From Roseibium sp. HPY-6 (lineage in GTDB: Bacteria > Pseudomonadota > Alphaproteobacteria > Rhizobiales > Stappiaceae), in the NCBI RefSeq assembly GCF_040530035.1, contig NZ_JBEWCD010000002.1:1922001-1986000 (forward strand): a DNA stretch of 64,000 bases, given 5' to 3'. Of this stretch, positions 62,598-64,000 are shown one piece after another (positions within the stretch are counted from its first letter, which is position 1; the number at the start of each line of letters is the position of its first letter). The notes beneath the pieces were generated by a model, which saw only the letters and a list, made by a program, of their open reading frames with translations, was not told where the DNA came from and searched no databases. Both the position numbers and the translations under genes were made by a program.

Positions 62598-62627
62598 GGC
62601 CGATGCCGGCCTGACGATTTCCGTATC

Positions 62628-62809
62628 TGCGGCTGACCTTGTCAGAAACTTTTCACCCGCCGAAGCGCCCCGCCGCGTTCTTGATCTTCTTGTAGAGGCG
62701 CCCAGAAGCCCGAGGTTTACGCGACTTGAGATGCGACTTGGCGATCTACAGGAAAGAGCGCGCCAGCTCTTGTGCAGCTGATCAGCGAAGTTGAGGTGGT
62801 CGAAAGCTT
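62628..62809 (+). pseudogene. Duplicated remnant of the glnE 3' end
   Basis: Bases 62628-62809 match glnE 60111-60295: NFSPAEAP..VLDLLV, SP.FTRLEM and DLQ are recognisable, and the last stretch GTTGAGGTGGTCGAAAGCT is exact. It lacks the rest of glnE and has small indels, so it is non-functional. It marks the left end of a duplicated block that continues into the second HopA1-like gene. Confidence 0.85.
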
Positions 62810-62863
62810 ATACCGGGCAGGCGATCGCAAACAGGAACCCAGGCTTCTACGCCATCAAGTCTT

Positions 62864-62959
62864 GCCCGAAATTGGGTGTGATCCGCGGCACTCTGAAACA
62901 CTCCGACATTCCCCCATCTTCCTAGCAACGATAATGCTAGAGGGAAATACAATGGCTTT
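62864..62959 (+). repeat. Upstream repeat copy 2 of the HopA1-like genes
   Basis: Copy of 60875-60970, including the hairpin CTAGC (62922-62926) / GCTAG (62936-62940), with loop AACGATAAT, and the AGGGA ribosome-binding site before ATG 62952. Confidence 0.85.
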
Positions 62960-64000
62960 TCATCGAGAACTGAGGGAAATGGTGGACTGGACGTGGACGA
63001 ACAGAAACGAAATCATGACCGCCGCTTTGAACAATGCAGTTCAGCAGAAGGGGCACACGCACCGGATGATGTCGCCAGCGGAACCCAATGCACCTGGGCG
63101 TACTATCAACCTTGGCATAGACATGATCTATCGTCATTACTGCGCTGCCGGCAATAGAGGGCAGGAGCAGCCGACTGCAATCGTCATCGAGAACTTCCTG
63201 CGCGAGCTGAACCGCCGCCTGAACACTAAGCTCAAACCGGAACCCTATGTGATCCTGCAGACCGGTGGGGCGTGGGTTGAGCTGGGTGAGTTCAATAAGC
63301 TGATGAATAGAACAGACATAAATGGAAGCTATATTCACTTTAACAAGAAAGAGGGAATTTGCCTGGAACGGGTATACATCAACCTGAAAGAAGAAACCCG
63401 CGGCACATCTTTCGGTGGCATAATGCTCAAGATGTGGGGCATCAGTGGTGTATTGTCAATCAAAGTTGCGGCGCCCGGCTCCGTCGGGGCTGACTCTGCC
63501 GTCGTCTATTGTTCGAGCAGTTCTGCGCGCAAAAAAGTCATCAGTAAACTCAAGAAATACCAGCGGTCGAAGCCACGTCATTTCAACGGCGAAATCCCCA
63601 AGCTTGTGGCCTCTGCGGGTGTCCCTGGAGTGGGACATGGCGCGGAGCCACCGAGCAAGCAACCAATGCGACCGAACAGTCAGACGTTCTCCGCTGTCGA
63701 TGCCTCGCAGAGTTTCGGCCTGTATCGCGCATCATTGATTTTCATTGCGCTGGAGCGAACGGTGTTCCCAAAAGACGTCCAGTTTGACCCTAGGGAGGAA
63801 TATAACCCTAAGCGGATCAACAGAAACCAGAAAAGAGAGTTTGAACAGAGAGTTCAGACACTTTTTGAGCGCGGTGGCCTTTCTGTCCAACACCCACATA
63901 AACAGAAAAAGGTGAAATTCGACACAGAAGTAGACGTGGTAATGCCGCCGCCTGAAGGGCCGCCGCCACCACCACCGCCGGGACCGCCACCTACTGTTCA
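62952..64000 (+). CDS. HopA1-family effector-like protein 2, cut by window end
   Basis: The frame from ATG 62952 is open to the last base, giving 349 residues so far with no stop. It starts AFHRELREMVDWTWTNRNE, similar to copy 1, then diverges strongly, and becomes similar again from LERVYINLKEETRG, IKVAAPGS, AVVYCSS, VGHGAEPP and SFGLYRASLIFIALERT. The visible end (about 63940-64000) is a proline-rich tail (PPPEGPPPPPPPGPPP) that copy 1 lacks. It is a paralogue made by duplication of a glnE-tail/HopA1 block. Confidence 0.72.
   Translation, partial: MAFHRELREMVDWTWTNRNEIMTAALNNAVQQKGHTHRMMSPAEPNAPGRTINLGIDMIYRHYCAAGNRGQEQPTAIVIENFLRELNRRLNTKLKPEPYVILQTGGAWVELGEFNKLMNRTDINGSYIHFNKKEGICLERVYINLKEETRGTSFGGIMLKMWGISGVLSIKVAAPGSVGADSAVVYCSSSSARKKVISKLKKYQRSKPRHFNGEIPKLVASAGVPGVGHGAEPPSKQPMRPNSQTFSAVDASQSFGLYRASLIFIALERTVFPKDVQFDPREEYNPKRINRNQKREFEQRVQTLFERGGLSVQHPHKQKKVKFDTEVDVVMPPPEGPPPPPPPGPPPTV

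Noticed and set aside
62515..62781. 88-residue plus-strand gene
   Set aside because: Its C-terminal half is the glnE-tail remnant and its N-terminal half is the reverse side of the kinase fragment; it is an accidental fusion frame.

Overview
The window looks like chromosomal DNA of an alphaproteobacterium of the order Hyphomicrobiales, probably a marine Stappia/Roseibium (Labrenzia)-like organism. This is inferred from the moderately GC-rich coding style and from the order feuN-feuP-feuQ, then ccmI-ccmE-ccmF-ccmH, then degP, a two-component pair and glnE, which is typical of Rhizobium/Brucella relatives. I saw no rRNA, tRNA or CRISPR array.

Layout. 1-6.1 kb: the tail of a cysteine-cluster regulator, an ABC exporter, a plant-like SABATH carboxyl methyltransferase (minus strand), a short pyruvate-kinase-like enzyme and an XRE regulator. 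6.2-10.4 kb: a small putative DNA-binding protein, then a compact membrane-stress operon (PspA, a YqiJ-like protein, a YqiK flotillin) closed by a strong hairpin. 10.4-21.8 kb: mixed metabolic genes (FMN glutamate-synthase-like protein, UGT glycosyltransferase, YjbQ, SDR, secreted beta-sandwich protein, DUF465, HupE/UreJ, secreted phosphoesterase, VOC plus YafY regulator, LacI regulator) and a candidate small RNA near 15.5 kb.

22.1-31.7 kb: an orphan type VI-secretion-style cargo island. It has a VgrG-like beta-helix spike, DUF2169 fused to pentapeptide repeats, a second pentapeptide protein, a DUF4150 PAAR-like protein, DUF3540, a TPR/glycosyltransferase protein and a PhyH-type dioxygenase. 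No secretion-apparatus genes are visible, and the island is preceded by a CRP/FNR-like site. 31.7-41.6 kb: a DUF1194 protein, the FeuN/P/Q-like signalling set, a lipoprotein, an unknown 491-residue protein and the cytochrome c maturation genes ccmIEFH.

41.7-53.3 kb: a block that separates ccmH from degP. It holds a LysR regulator divergent from a complete five-gene peptide-type ABC importer, a hydrolase-OsmC fusion, two tandem DUF2336 paralogues and a glutathione transferase. 53.3-60.3 kb: degP, an OmpR-type regulator, a sensor kinase and glnE, overlapping or closely packed.

60.3-64 kb: a plastic region. A piece of the glnE 3' end and a HopA1-family effector-like gene with its upstream sequence are present twice. 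A nucleotidyltransferase gene lies in only one copy. A 262-bp MITE with CTAG target duplication and a decayed histidine-kinase ATPase fragment sit between the copies. The second HopA1-like gene runs off the window and ends, as far as visible, in a proline-rich tail.
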